Source: Ahrensia sp. (lineage in GTDB: Bacteria > Pseudomonadota > Alphaproteobacteria > Rhizobiales > Rhizobiaceae). From it: a stretch of DNA of 54,292 bases. Of the stretch, positions 25,737-34,959 are shown in pieces. Position numbers and translations under genes: made by a program. Every line of letters starts with the position of its first letter. Position 1 is the stretch's first letter. Under the pieces are notes generated by a model. That model was not told the DNA's origin, did no database searches, and saw only the letters and a list, made by a program, of their open reading frames with translations. The stretch spans positions 1 to 54,292 of the forward strand of contig NZXU01000074.1 of assembly GCA_002698425.1 (NCBI GenBank), given 5' to 3'.

Positions 25737-25837
25737 GGGATCGGTCCTCCGTGGCTTGATCCATGCGAGTGACGCGGCCGGGATAACATTGCGACGATGA
25801 CGCGGCGTTGACAGCCGTCAAGGCCGGCGCGGGGCGG

Positions 25838-26590
25838 CTACTGGCAGAGGCGATAGCCGCTGCGCCGCTTGGCGAGGTCGAGATGCAGGTGATCGTCGTG
25901 ATAGGCGTCGGAACCGGGGCCGAGCACCGTGGTGAAATGCAGGCAGGCGCCGGCGCGCACTGCCATCTGGAAGGATTCCTCGCGCGATCCCTTGCGCTGG
26001 TCCGGCCTGATCGACAGAGGCTCATGACCCTCGAAACTGAATGTCGCGATATCGACGGCGTTTCCTTTCGCGTGCTCGGAAATCTTCGCGCCCGCCTGGC
26101 TGTTGCGGCTGCGGCAGGCATAGGTGGAGGCCTGGCGGATGCCGGTGAGGCGGACATCGTCGCCGAGCACCTTGGCGGCGGGAATGACGACCTCATCGAC
26201 CCAGCGGGCCGTGGCGAGCGCGGTCGCGCAGCGCATCTGCGTATCTGGACCGAGCGCGATACCGCGGACGATTTCGCTGACCTCGTAGCTCGCCGCCATG
26301 CCGCAGGTTCCCGGACCGTCGATCGGGTCGTTACGCTCGAACACGGCGCCGAGCGATTTCAGCTGCGCTTCGCAGGCGGCGAGGGCCGCCTCGTCCGGCG
26401 GGGAGGGTGGCGGGTCTTCAAGCGGTTCGGTTTCGCCGGACTTTTCCTCTTCCTTCGCCTTCTTGTCCGCCGGCGGAGTTTCCGGCGCAGCCTCCGCCAA
26501 GGGCTTATCGGCCGGCAGAGGCACGGCGACAGGCACGTCGCTGGCGGCGACAAGAAGGGGAACTGCGAGCGTGATCAGAAGTCCGCGCAT
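25838..26590 (-). CDS. Extensin-like (M15-type fold) exported protein
   Basis: A 250-residue protein. A short signal-like hydrophobic start (MRGLLITLAVPLLVAASDVP) is followed by a Pro/Glu/Lys-rich linker (about 25-65), then an extensin-like C-terminal domain. Zinc-peptidase-type residues are visible in ISEHAKGNAVDIATF and YHDDHLHLDLA; Cys residues at several places suggest periplasmic disulfides. A cell-wall peptidase role is likely. It starts 7 bp after the L,D-transpeptidase stop on the same strand, so the two probably act together on peptidoglycan. Confidence 0.82.
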   Translation of the reverse strand: MRGLLITLAVPLLVAASDVPVAVPLPADKPLAEAAPETPPADKKAKEEEKSGETEPLEDPPPSPPDEAALAACEAQLKSLGAVFERNDPIDGPGTCGMAASYEVSEIVRGIALGPDTQMRCATALATARWVDEVVIPAAKVLGDDVRLTGIRQASTYACRSRNSQAGAKISEHAKGNAVDIATFSFEGHEPLSIRPDQRKGSREESFQMAVRAGACLHFTTVLGPGSDAYHDDHLHLDLAKRRSGYRLCQ

Positions 26591-26597
26591 GGGAACG

Positions 26598-27698
26598 TCA
26601 ATCGGCAAAGCGCACCGGCGTGCCGTTGCCAACCAGCTTGGCAAGCTCGTTCGCGTCCCAATTGGTCATGCGCACACACCCGTGCGACGCGGTCTTGCCG
26701 ATCTTGGCCGGGTCCGGGGTTCCGTGGATGCCGAAGGTCGGTTTCGAAAGGTCGATCCAGACATTGCCGACAGGGCCGTTCGGGCCCGGCGGAAGGGTCA
26801 TTGCCTCGTCGTTTTCGCCCTGCTGGAAGTTCACGTCGGGCTTGTAGGAATAGGTCGGATCCGTCGCCACGCCGACGACTTCATAGTCGCCGGACGGCGA
26901 AGGCGTGTCGTCGCTGCCGATGGTGACGGGATAGGAGAGGACGAGGCTGTCCGAGGAATCGTAGACAAGGAGCCTGGAGCGCTGCTTGTCCGCGACGATG
27001 CTGGCGACCTCTGCCTCCGCGTCGATGCCTGTATCGGCGACCAGCACGGTCGTCCCGGCCTCCGCGAAGTCCGTTCCCGGATTCAGCGCCTTGAGGAATT
27101 CCACGTCCATGTGAAACATTTCCGCGATCTTCTCCGCGACGGATTCGTAGCCCAGCCAATCCAGTTCGGCCAGTTTGGCATAGTCCTCGGGAAGGGGCGG
27201 AACGGTTCCCGAAACGTCCTCGGGCGTCAATTCGTAGGAACGGACCGCTGCGGCGCCGTCGCCCTGCAGCGTCGCCCATACCTCGCCATCCATTTTCCCG
27301 TCGACGGGCAGGTCATGGATTTCCTCGAAAGCGCGGATCGCCTTGTCGACGTTCTCGCCCGCATAGCCGTCGATCACGCCCGGCGAAACTCCACGGCGGT
27401 CGAGCAGGATCTGGATGCGCGCGACGATCGGCGACTGACCTTCGAGAAGCGCTTCGCCGCTGAATTCCGCCGCGTTGATTGCCCCGGCGGTGATCTCGAT
27501 CTCGGCCGACGGCGTTTCCTGAGGGGCTATCTCGGCGGCGGCAATCAGGCTGAATGCCGGATCCGGACGATCCTTCATCGGCGCCGGATCAAAGAGGCGA
27601 GAAGGCAAACCGCCCTCGGCGGCGGCGGGTGTGATGATTGCGAAGGTTGCGAAGGCAAGAAACAGGCTTGCGGGATGGGGCGTGCGGATGTTCGTCAT
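26598..27698 (-). CDS. L,D-transpeptidase (YkuD) with peptidoglycan-binding domain
   Basis: A 366-residue exported protein. The signal peptide (SLFLAFATFAIITPAAA) is followed by a PGB_1-type domain (about 95-150: ILLDRRGVSPGVIDGYAG ... IRAFEEIHDLPVDGKMD), a LysM-like linker and the catalytic YkuD domain ending with HGTPDPAKIGKTASHGCVRM, which holds the active His and Cys. It makes 3-3 cross-links or attaches proteins to peptidoglycan in the periplasm, a major activity in Hyphomicrobiales. ATG at 27698 is preferred over an upstream in-frame start. It is in an operon with the extensin-like gene. Confidence 0.93.
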   Translation of the reverse strand: MTNIRTPHPASLFLAFATFAIITPAAAEGGLPSRLFDPAPMKDRPDPAFSLIAAAEIAPQETPSAEIEITAGAINAAEFSGEALLEGQSPIVARIQILLDRRGVSPGVIDGYAGENVDKAIRAFEEIHDLPVDGKMDGEVWATLQGDGAAAVRSYELTPEDVSGTVPPLPEDYAKLAELDWLGYESVAEKIAEMFHMDVEFLKALNPGTDFAEAGTTVLVADTGIDAEAEVASIVADKQRSRLLVYDSSDSLVLSYPVTIGSDDTPSPSGDYEVVGVATDPTYSYKPDVNFQQGENDEAMTLPPGPNGPVGNVWIDLSKPTFGIHGTPDPAKIGKTASHGCVRMTNWDANELAKLVGNGTPVRFAD

Positions 27699-27762
27699 GA
27701 ACCCTAAACGGCCACGGAGGCAAAAGGCTCCCAAAGGCCGTGCGACGGGACGAAATTATACG

Positions 27763-27791
27763 TTGCGCGAAAGGACGCCCCGGACTATTTT
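27763..27791 (+). promoter_or_regulatory. Candidate promoter of a leaderless trpL transcript
   Basis: TTGCGC (27763-27768), a 17-nt spacer and TATTTT (27786-27791) form a plausible sigma-70 type promoter. Transcription would begin about 27798, the A of the trpL ATG. In Sinorhizobium the trpL RNA is reported to be leaderless, which fits. Confidence 0.55.
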
Positions 27792-27797
27792 GCGGCC

Positions 27798-27848
27798 ATG
27801 ACGAACCGCAGCGCGACGATGAATCTCTGGTGGTGGCTCCGCTCCTAG
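27798..27848 (+). CDS. trpL: trp leader peptide TrpL
   Basis: A 16-codon frame encoding MTNRSATMNLWWWLRS, with three consecutive Trp codons at 27828-27836. It lies 100 bp before trpEG and directly before an attenuator hairpin. When Trp is scarce the ribosome stalls at the Trp codons and allows antitermination. In Sinorhizobium the homologous leader RNA and peptide also act in trans; whether this applies here is unknown. Confidence 0.93.
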   Translation: MTNRSATMNLWWWLRS

Positions 27849-27917
27849 GCGGTGCTGGTCCACGGCTGCGTGTCAGAAATCGGAACCGCCAAGTGCAAGA
27901 TGCGCTGGCGGTTTTTT
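27848..27917 (+). promoter_or_regulatory. trp attenuator (antiterminator/terminator)
   Basis: The terminator is AACCGCCA (27884-27891) paired with TGGCGGTT (27906-27913), followed by six T (27912-27917). The alternative antiterminator strand GGCGGT (27848-27853), overlapping the trpL stop codon, pairs with ACCGCC (27885-27890), which is part of the terminator. The two structures exclude each other, giving classical ribosome-mediated attenuation of trpEG. Confidence 0.9.
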
Positions 27918-27947
27918 GCTGTCTGGCGCGGATAAAAGGACAGGACA

Positions 27948-30170
27948 ATGACAGGAATTGAACGGTCGGACCGCGACCAGGCGAAAGCCGAACCCGACCT
28001 GACTTACGTGACCCGCGGCGGCGTGACCGTGCGCCGTTACCGCCGCGATGCGGATTACCGCACCGCGATCTCGGACTATACGGGCATGCTCGATACGCAG
28101 CCCGGCGTGATCCTTTCCTCCAACTATGAATATCCCGGCCGCTACACGCGCTGGGACACCGCGATCGTCAATCCGCCGGTGCTGATCTCGTCGCACCAGC
28201 GCGTGATGACCATCGAGGCGCTGTCGGAGCGCGGCAAGCCGATCCTGTCGATGATCGAGAAGGCGTTGGCCGGCGCCGAGCACATCGCTGCGGTGAAGCG
28301 GACCGACGGCGCGCTGACCGTCGAGATCGCGGAAGCCGACGCGGTGGTCATGGAGGAAGACCGCACGCGGGCCGCCAGCGTGTTCTCGCCCTTGCGCGCA
28401 ATCGTCGATCATTTCCATTGCGAGGACGACAGCGACCTCGCGCTCTATGGCGCGTTCGGATACGACATCGCGCTGCAATTCGACCCGATCAAGCAGAAGC
28501 TGCCGCGCGATCCCGGCCAGCGCGACCTCGCGCTCTTTTTCCCGGATGAAATCCTCGTCGTCGACAACCATTCCGCCAAGGCCTGGATCGACCGTTACGA
28601 ATTCAGCGATGGCGAACTGACGACGGAAGGGCTCGACGGGACGGTTGCGCCGCATCCGTTCAGGAAATCGGAAACGATCCCGCCGAGGGGCGACCACGAG
28701 CCGGGCGAATATGCCAGGCTGGTGGAAAAGGCGAAGGAGAGTTTCGCGCGCGGCGATCTGTTCGAGGTCGTTCCGGGGCAGATCTTTCACGAACGCTGCG
28801 AATCCGCACCGTCAGCGATTGCCCGCCGGCTGAAGGAAACCAATCCGGCTCCCTATTCCTTCTTCATGAACCTGACCCGCAACGAGTTCCTGATCGGCGC
28901 GTCGCCGGAGATGTTCGTGCGGGTGACCGGACGCCGCATCGAGACCTGCCCGATCTCCGGCACGATCAAGCGCGGCGACGACGCGATTTCGGATTCGGAG
29001 CAGATCCTGAAGCTGCTCAATTCGAAGAAGGACGAGTCGGAACTGACCATGTGCTCCGACGTCGACCGCAACGACAAGAGCCGGGTTTGCGAGCCGGGCA
29101 CGGTGCGGGTGATCGGCCGCCGGCAGATCGAGATGTATTCGCGGCTGATCCATACCGTGGACCATGTCGAGGGACGGCTGCGCGACGGGATGGACGCGTT
29201 CGACGGCTTCCTGACGCATGCCTGGGCGGTGACCGTGACCGGCGCACCGAAGCTCTGGGCGATGCGCTTCATCGAGAACAACGAGAAAAGCCCGCGCGCC
29301 TGGTATGGCGGCGCCATCGGCATGGTGAAGTTCGACGGCGACATGAATACCGGCCTCACTCTGCGCACGATCCATGTACGCGACGGGATTGCCTCGGTGC
29401 GCGCCGGCGCGACGCTGCTGTTCGACTCCGTGCCGGAGGACGAAGAGGCCGAAACCGAATTGAAGGCCTCGGCGATGCTGGCGGCGATCCGCGACGCCAA
29501 GAAGGGCAACGATACGTCCACGGCGCGGGAAGCCGCGAAGGTCGGCGTCGGCGTGAAGATACTGCTCGTCGACCACGAGGACTCATTCGTCCACACGCTG
29601 GCGAATTATTTCCGCCAGACCGGCGCGGAGGTTCGGACCGTCCGTTCGCCTGTGCCGGAAAAGGTTCTCGACGACTACAAGCCCGATCTTGTCGTGCTGT
29701 CGCCCGGACCCGGCATGCCGGAGGATTTCGACTGCAAGGCGACGATCCGCAAGGTGCGCGACCGTGACCTGCCGATCTTCGGCGTGTGTCTCGGGCTGCA
29801 GGCGCTGACCGAGGCCTATGGCGGCAATCTCAGGCAGTTGAGCCTGCCGATGCATGGCAAGCCGTCGCGCATCCGCATCAACCATCCCGGCAAGGTCTTC
29901 TCCGGTTTGCCGAAGAACGTGACCGTCGGGCGCTATCACTCGATCTTTGCGGACCCGTCGCGGCTGCCGGACGATTTCGTGGTAACGGCGGAAACCGATG
30001 ACGGCGTGGTCATGGGGATAGAGCATCGCAGCGAGCCGGTCGCGGCCGTGCAGTTCCATCCGGAATCGATCATGACGCTCGGCGGAAATGCCGGCATGCG
30101 AATGATCGAGAATGTCGTCGCGCATCTGGTCGCCACGAAGGAGAAGCGCAGCCGCGACGCGGCCGCCTGA
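27948..30170 (+). CDS. trpEG: Anthranilate synthase, fused TrpE-TrpG
   Basis: A 740-residue fusion. The TrpE chorismate-binding part (1-520) includes [42 protein letters not shown] and [21 protein letters not shown]. The TrpG glutamine amidotransferase part (about 530-740) has [12 protein letters not shown], the nucleophile Cys in [18 protein letters not shown] and the His/Glu in [11 protein letters not shown]. It makes anthranilate from chorismate and glutamine, the first step of tryptophan synthesis. The fused form is typical of Hyphomicrobiales. AAGGACAGGA precedes the ATG; expression is controlled by trpL. Confidence 0.97.
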   Translation: MTGIERSDRDQAKAEPDLTYVTRGGVTVRRYRRDADYRTAISDYTGMLDTQPGVILSSNYEYPGRYTRWDTAIVNPPVLISSHQRVMTIEALSERGKPILSMIEKALAGAEHIAAVKRTDGALTVEIAEADAVVMEEDRTRAASVFSPLRAIVDHFHCEDDSDLALYGAFGYDIALQFDPIKQKLPRDPGQRDLALFFPDEILVVDNHSAKAWIDRYEFSDGELTTEGLDGTVAPHPFRKSETIPPRGDHEPGEYARLVEKAKESFARGDLFEVVPGQIFHERCESAPSAIARRLKETNPAPYSFFMNLTRNEFLIGASPEMFVRVTGRRIETCPISGTIKRGDDAISDSEQILKLLNSKKDESELTMCSDVDRNDKSRVCEPGTVRVIGRRQIEMYSRLIHTVDHVEGRLRDGMDAFDGFLTHAWAVTVTGAPKLWAMRFIENNEKSPRAWYGGAIGMVKFDGDMNTGLTLRTIHVRDGIASVRAGATLLFDSVPEDEEAETELKASAMLAAIRDAKKGNDTSTAREAAKVGVGVKILLVDHEDSFVHTLANYFRQTGAEVRTVRSPVPEKVLDDYKPDLVVLSPGPGMPEDFDCKATIRKVRDRDLPIFGVCLGLQALTEAYGGNLRQLSLPMHGKPSRIRINHPGKVFSGLPKNVTVGRYHSIFADPSRLPDDFVVTAETDDGVVMGIEHRSEPVAAVQFHPESIMTLGGNAGMRMIENVVAHLVATKEKRSRDAAA

Positions 30171-30190
30171 CGCGAAGGGATTGCAGGCCG

Positions 30191-31093
30191 ATGACGGAGT
30201 TCGATCCGGCGGTCAAAAGGCTGGCGGCGTGGTCTATCGCCGTTGCCTTCGGAGTGATGGCCCTGAAGCTGGTGGCTTGGTGGCTGACCGGTTCGGTCGC
30301 GCTCCTGTCGGACGGGCTGGAATCGACCGTCAACGTGGTCGCGGCCGTCGTTGCCTTCGCGGCGATTTCCTATGCGCAGAAGCCGGCGGATGCAGACCAC
30401 CAGTTCGGCCACCACAAGGCGGAATATTTCTCCGCCGTACTGGAAGGCGTGCTGATCGCCGTCGCGGCGCTGCTGATCATCCAGCAGGCGATCCCGGCCT
30501 TGCGCGATCCGCAGCCGATCGAAGCGCCGGGCGCCGGCCTCGCGGTCAACCTCTTCGCCTCGGCGATCAACGCGGTCTGGGCCTTCCTGCTGATCCGGAC
30601 GGGCAGGGCACAACGGTCGCCGGCGCTGGTCGCCGACGGCCACCACATCTTCTCCGACGTGGTGACCTCGGTCGGGGTGTTCGTCGGGCTCGTCGCGGCG
30701 CTCGTCACCGGATATGCGATCCTCGACCCGCTGCTTGCCATCGCGGTTGCGATCAACATCCTCTGGCAGGGCTGGAAGGTGATCGGTTCCTCCGTCAACG
30801 CACTGATGGACCGCGCCGTGGAGCCGGCCGACGAGGCGCGGCTGAAGGAAATCATCGCCGCCAATGCGCAGGGCTCGATCGACATCCACGATCTGCGGAC
30901 GCGTGTCGCCGGGCCGGCAACCTTCATCGATTTCCACATGGTGGTGCCGAAAACGATGACGGTCGGCGCGGCGCACGAGATATGCGACCGGCTGGAGGAC
31001 GCGATCCGCGACTTCGTGCCCGGCGCATCCATCGCCATCCATGTCGAACCGCAGGGCGAGAAGGCGCACGGCATCCGGGTTCGGCTGTTCTAG
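30191..31093 (+). CDS. Cation diffusion facilitator transporter
   Basis: A 300-residue CDF protein with six membrane segments. The metal site residues are seen in ALLSDGLESTVNVVAA (TM2) and ADGHHIFSDVVTSVGVFVG (TM5), in an HxxxD-type arrangement. The C-terminal cytoplasmic domain has HDLRTRVAGPATFIDFHMVV and IAIHVEPQGE. It exports a divalent metal (Zn, Fe, Mn or similar) by proton antiport; the metal cannot be assigned. It starts 20 bp after trpEG and could be partly co-transcribed. The following 252 bp hold no gene that I can support. Confidence 0.92.
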   Translation: MTEFDPAVKRLAAWSIAVAFGVMALKLVAWWLTGSVALLSDGLESTVNVVAAVVAFAAISYAQKPADADHQFGHHKAEYFSAVLEGVLIAVAALLIIQQAIPALRDPQPIEAPGAGLAVNLFASAINAVWAFLLIRTGRAQRSPALVADGHHIFSDVVTSVGVFVGLVAALVTGYAILDPLLAIAVAINILWQGWKVIGSSVNALMDRAVEPADEARLKEIIAANAQGSIDIHDLRTRVAGPATFIDFHMVVPKTMTVGAAHEICDRLEDAIRDFVPGASIAIHVEPQGEKAHGIRVRLF

Positions 31094-31345
31094 GCATCGA
31101 CTGAGCCGGATCGAAATATTTATTCAATGACCGACAGCGGGGCTTTCGTGCCGTGGCGAGACCGCATATTTTTATCCCGAAAGTCAAAAACGAGCTTCGG
31201 TAAATCCCCGCATGACGAATGCCGGTAATAGTTCTGGCCTCCAAAACACGCCGGGAAGCCGGGTAAAGGCCCGGTCAGTCTACCTCGGGAAGGTTTCGGT
31301 ACAACCCGGAACCGCGGGGCGTGCGGACGAGGGGAGCGGGTACCG

Positions 31346-32308
31346 TTGATCATATTTCTCTCGACGCCGCGGCATCGCTACACGCTTGCCCGCTTCAAGG
31401 CCGAACACGGGTTTCCCGTGCCGCCTAAGCGCTCGATGCCCTATCACCGGCTGTTCCGCTCGCTGCTGGTGCCGCGCGCGACTTATGTCTTCACCGATCT
31501 CGACCGGCTTTCACCGTGGGAATTGCGCGTGGCGGCGGATTATTACCGTATCCTCACGGATGCCGGGATGCGCTGTCTCAACGACCCCGCCAAGGTGCTG
31601 TCGCGCTACGAGCTGCTGTCGACGCTGCATCGCGAGGGGATCAATCCGCAGGCCGTCTACCGGGCCGAGGATTATCCGCGCCCGACGCGGTTTCCGGTCT
31701 TCGTCAGGCTCGAGGATCACGGGACCCCTGTCACGCCGCTGCTGAACACGCAGGCGGACCTCGATACGGCGCTTGCCGACTTGCGCGGGCGCGGCATCCC
31801 GCTTCGCGGCGCGCTTGTGCTGGAGTTCTGCGCGCGGGAATACCGCCCCGGCCTCTGGAACAAGTGGGGGGCATTCCGGGTCGGAGAGCGTTATTCGCTG
31901 GACCATATCGCGGTCGAGAAGGAATGGCTGGTCAAGTATGGCGACTGGTATCTGCTGTCCGACGATGTGATCGCCGACGAGCACGAGGCGGTTATCGCGA
32001 ACCGCTATGTCGATCAGTTGGAAAGGGTCTTCGAGCTCGCGGGGATCGACTATGGCCGTGCGGATTTCCAGGTCATCGACGGGCGACCGGTGATCTACGA
32101 GATCAACACCAATCCCTATATCCCGAAATTCGTTCCGGACCCGAAGCCGGTGCGGCTGGAGACGCAGATGCGGGCACGGACCCGGGTGGCCGAGGCTTTC
32201 GCGGCGATCGACACGCCGGCCCGCGGCTATATTCGCATTACGCCGTCAGCGCTCATCAAGCTTCGGCGCGGTTTCATTCCCGGCTTTCTTCCCTTCCAGC
32301 AGCCATGA
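31346..32308 (+). CDS. ATP-grasp-like protein, function unknown
   Basis: A 320-residue protein with an ATP-grasp-like C-terminal half: FPVFVRLEDHG, GALVLEFCAREYR, a central LLSDDVIADEHEAV and the metal-binding signature DFQVIDGRPVIYEINTNPYI. The N-terminal part (STPRHRYTLARFKAEHGFPV) is unlike known ligases. It probably joins a carboxylate to an amine or another nucleophile, perhaps on a surface polymer given the nearby glycosyltransferases. The likely start is TTG at 31346 with GGGGAG upstream. A terminator follows. Confidence 0.7.
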   Translation: MIIFLSTPRHRYTLARFKAEHGFPVPPKRSMPYHRLFRSLLVPRATYVFTDLDRLSPWELRVAADYYRILTDAGMRCLNDPAKVLSRYELLSTLHREGINPQAVYRAEDYPRPTRFPVFVRLEDHGTPVTPLLNTQADLDTALADLRGRGIPLRGALVLEFCAREYRPGLWNKWGAFRVGERYSLDHIAVEKEWLVKYGDWYLLSDDVIADEHEAVIANRYVDQLERVFELAGIDYGRADFQVIDGRPVIYEINTNPYIPKFVPDPKPVRLETQMRARTRVAEAFAAIDTPARGYIRITPSALIKLRRGFIPGFLPFQQP

Positions 32309-32314
32309 AAGAAA

Positions 32315-32340
32315 ACGGGCGACCCCGAAGGATCGCCCGT
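32315..32340. terminator. Terminator between convergent genes
   Basis: An 8-bp stem ACGGGCGA / TCGCCCGT with a 10-nt loop. On the minus strand it is followed by TTTTC, so it best terminates the Pro-rich repeat gene; it may also act weakly for the ATP-grasp-like gene. Confidence 0.65.
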
Positions 32341-32373
32341 CTGGCATTCTTGGCCACCGTATCGGCGGAAAGC

Positions 32374-32931
32374 TTACGCCGCCTCGTCGATCGGCATGGT
32401 TTCAGAGGACGTACCCTGCAAAGCCGGAGCCGGCGGAACCGGTGGGGAAACAGGACCCTTGGCGATGACCGGGGCGCCGGGCGCAACGGGCGGCGAAATG
32501 GGACCGCGCTTCGCATAATAGGGCGATGGTGCTTCCATCGGCGGTGAGAGCGGGCCTCGGGCGGCTTTACCGCTACGAGCGAGCGTCTCAAGCGACACGG
32601 TAGTCGGCTTGACCGGAGGCGAAAGCGGACCGCGCCTGGTCGCCGAAAGCGGCGGTTCGTTTTCGATAGCGGGAGCGCCGGGCGCAGCGGGCGGCGAAAT
32701 GGGACCACGCTTCGCATAATAGGGCGATGGTGCTTCCATTGGCGGTGAGAGCGGGCCGCGCTTGGCTTGCGAGAGCGACGGTGCAGTCGGGTTCGTCGGC
32801 GGGGAAAGCGGTCCCTTGGCGAAGGCCGGGGCGCCGATAACGGGCGGCGATACAGGACCGCGCTGCGCATTCAATCGATATTCGGGAGCGCCGGGGGCTG
32901 GCGGCGCGAGTGGGCCCAAACCCTTATGCAT
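32374..32931 (-). CDS. Proline-rich repeat protein (GP[LIV]SPP repeats)
   Basis: A 185-residue low-complexity protein from MHKGLGPLAPPAPG. It contains nine copies of GP[LVI][SA]PP, usually preceded by Lys/Arg and separated by short Ala/Pro linkers; a longer unit with MEAPSPYYAKRGPISPP appears twice. There is no signal peptide, membrane segment or cysteine. Arg/Lys next to PP motifs suggests a ligand array for a recognition domain or a secreted/surface role, but nothing is proven. The frame is intact despite the repeats. It ends beside a strong terminator. Confidence 0.65.
   Translation of the reverse strand: MHKGLGPLAPPAPGAPEYRLNAQRGPVSPPVIGAPAFAKGPLSPPTNPTAPSLSQAKRGPLSPPMEAPSPYYAKRGPISPPAAPGAPAIENEPPLSATRRGPLSPPVKPTTVSLETLARSGKAARGPLSPPMEAPSPYYAKRGPISPPVAPGAPVIAKGPVSPPVPPAPALQGTSSETMPIDEAA
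32474..32556. repeat. 83-bp direct repeat, copy 1
   Basis: Near-identical to 32675-32757 (3 mismatches in 83, counted by eye), offset by 201 bp = 67 codons. It encodes the repeated RGPLSPP ... KRGPISPP unit of the Pro-rich protein. Confidence 0.9.
32675..32757. repeat. 83-bp direct repeat, copy 2
   Basis: Second copy of the 83-bp unit at 32474-32556. The in-frame spacing (multiple of three) shows a duplication that kept the reading frame and points to recent expansion of the repeat protein. Confidence 0.9.
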
Positions 32932-33050
32932 CAATATATCTCCAGAGTTCTCGAATCCACGGAAAATACTCCAGCTTACAATGAAGTCCCTATGCCGGAT
33001 GGTCAATGCCGAGCTGTTGTTTTACGGGCACAATTCATGACGAATCTTAA

Positions 33051-33824
33051 TCATTCATCCTCTTTGTCTGCTCCCGAGCGCCGAACCGGTTCGGCAAGCC
33101 GAACCTTGGAGACATGGTTCGGAGCCTTTTCGCCATTGGGCCCGTTCTCGCCGCGCGTATACCATTTCTGCCAGCGCTGGCGGAGCGCCTCGGGCTCGCC
33201 CGCCTCAAGGCGGGCATTGAAGTCGGACCTTGCTTCGCGCCATCGGTCGAAACCCTCGCGCAGCTCCGGTTTTTCGGTGATCGGCGTGATGACGGGAACG
33301 ACGCCGGCGAGGGCCTTGTAATCGATAAGGGTGAGGAAGCAGAACGGCTCGTCCTTTTCGAAGATCACGGTGCCCGGCCGCGTGAACTTCCAGTTCATGG
33401 TGAAGGTGAAGTCGAGCCAGTCGGTCTCGATGATCCCCTCAAGCGGGGCGATGCGGTCCTTCGGCCGGTTGGGCACGCCGCGCGCCCAGACGCCGATGCC
33501 CGGATCGGTACGGAAAAGATAGCCGGTGTGGAAGGTCAGCGTGCCGAAGCCGAAATGCGACGCCGCGATCTGCTCGGCCTCATAGGACGGATCGGCAACC
33601 GTCACGGAGATATCCTCGGTGGCGTTGCCGCCGTTCCATGTCGCCGCGATCGTCGTCGGCAGCAGGATTTCCCAGCCCATCGCATTGGCGATCGACAGCG
33701 GCAGGCAGCGATAGGCGAAGCGATCTTCCGTGGCGTCCATCCACGGACGGTCGGAGCGTGCCGGAATGATCCGGGCAGGCTTTTCCTGGATCTGGTAACA
33801 AGTCAGGTTCTTCATTTCGACCAT
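33051..33824 (-). CDS. DUF6065-like protein
   Basis: A 257-residue soluble protein. The start LTCYQIQEKPARIIPARSDR followed by PWMDATEDRFAYRCLPLSIANAMGWE matches my memory of the DUF6065 family. The middle is beta-rich (HFGFGTLTFHTGYLFRTDPG, DWLDFTFTMNWKFTRPG). No catalytic motif is recognised. Homologues often lie near glycosyltransferase or secondary-metabolite genes, as here. Two possible starts (33824 and 33815) differ by three codons. Confidence 0.65.
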   Translation of the reverse strand: MVEMKNLTCYQIQEKPARIIPARSDRPWMDATEDRFAYRCLPLSIANAMGWEILLPTTIAATWNGGNATEDISVTVADPSYEAEQIAASHFGFGTLTFHTGYLFRTDPGIGVWARGVPNRPKDRIAPLEGIIETDWLDFTFTMNWKFTRPGTVIFEKDEPFCFLTLIDYKALAGVVPVITPITEKPELREGFDRWREARSDFNARLEAGEPEALRQRWQKWYTRGENGPNGEKAPNHVSKVRLAEPVRRSGADKEDE

Positions 33825-33900
33825 CGGTTCCCTACCTCACATCCCGTGCCCCTTTCGGCAATCGGGGCACCTTACCTCAACCGTATTGCGCTCCGGCTCG

Positions 33901-34956
33901 TCAATCCGCGAGCCGCATCACGCCGCCGTCGCGGACGACAATACCCTGTTCCAGATCGGCGAAAGGCTCTTCCCGCCAATAACGCTCCCGTATTTCGGCT
34001 TGGCCGCGGCGCTCCGCCCGTCGGGTGAACTTTCGCAGGCTTTCGACCAGTTCCCATTCGAGGTTGCGGGTGAAATCCCCCCAGGTCCAGTTTGTGGCGA
34101 GCCAATCGCGCCAAGGCGTATCCTTCAGGAAATCGCGATAGAGACCGTAATAATACCAGCCGATCCGCATGTGCCGGTGACGGATAAACAGCCGCCAGGG
34201 TTTCGCCATGCCCATATGGTGCAGGATAACCGGCATGTATGACCCGGTGCGCCGGTATTCCTCCGGCGTCCTAGTCGGCGACATGTTCCACAGGGGCGAC
34301 ATGCCGCAGAAATCTCCGTCGACCGTGGCGTTCAGGGCGTCTTCGTCCATGAGGCGGCACTTGTCGAAGGAGGTGCGAATGAACTCCATGGCGTTTTCGG
34401 AGACCTGCCTGTTCCGCCAAATGGGGATGTCGATCAGCATGACGCCGGAGTTGAAATAACGATAGGGTTTCGTCATCCCGAGATCGTCGAAATGCGCCTC
34501 GGTTTCGGCCTTCTGCTTTTCGCCCTTCGGGAAGATCGTGGCGGAGCGCACCGCGGCGAAGGCGTGATCGCCAAGATCGAGAGAGAAGATCCGCGACACG
34601 TCGCCGTGAATGGTCAGGTCCGCGTCGAGATAGAGGACGCGGTCATGCGTCTCTTCGAGGATCGACGGGAGGAAGAGACGCGTCAGCGTGGCGGCGGACA
34701 GACGGTGCTCCGGATTGAACAGGCCGTGATAGTCCGACAGGTCGATATCGGTGCGCAGGCCGACATCGTTCGCGCGCATCCATTCGCGCTGATCATCCGT
34801 CACCTCGGCCTCTTCCGCGAAGATGAAAAGGTCGAAGGGATTTCGACCCGGTCTCGATGTGGACAGGACCGATTTCGCCACGAACATTGCGGGAATCATC
34901 ATCCGGCTGTCCACGCAGAGGCAGATCGCGTTTCGCGTTGCGGATCGGGATGTCAC
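33901..34956 (-). CDS. GT8-family glycosyltransferase
   Basis: A 351-residue GT-A fold enzyme. It has CVDSRMMIPAMFVAKSVLST at the start, the donor/metal DxD in VLYLDADLTIHGD, FNSGVMLIDIPIWR and the GT8 end motif ILHHMGMAKPW. It transfers a sugar from a nucleotide sugar; the acceptor is probably a surface polysaccharide or LPS core. The start is GTG at 34956, with AAGGAGG 8 nt upstream. The gap to the preceding GT gene is 3 bp, so it is the last of a three-glycosyltransferase operon. Confidence 0.88.
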   Translation of the reverse strand: MTSRSATRNAICLCVDSRMMIPAMFVAKSVLSTSRPGRNPFDLFIFAEEAEVTDDQREWMRANDVGLRTDIDLSDYHGLFNPEHRLSAATLTRLFLPSILEETHDRVLYLDADLTIHGDVSRIFSLDLGDHAFAAVRSATIFPKGEKQKAETEAHFDDLGMTKPYRYFNSGVMLIDIPIWRNRQVSENAMEFIRTSFDKCRLMDEDALNATVDGDFCGMSPLWNMSPTRTPEEYRRTGSYMPVILHHMGMAKPWRLFIRHRHMRIGWYYYGLYRDFLKDTPWRDWLATNWTWGDFTRNLEWELVESLRKFTRRAERRGQAEIRERYWREEPFADLEQGIVVRDGGVMRLAD

Positions 34957-34959
34957 GGA

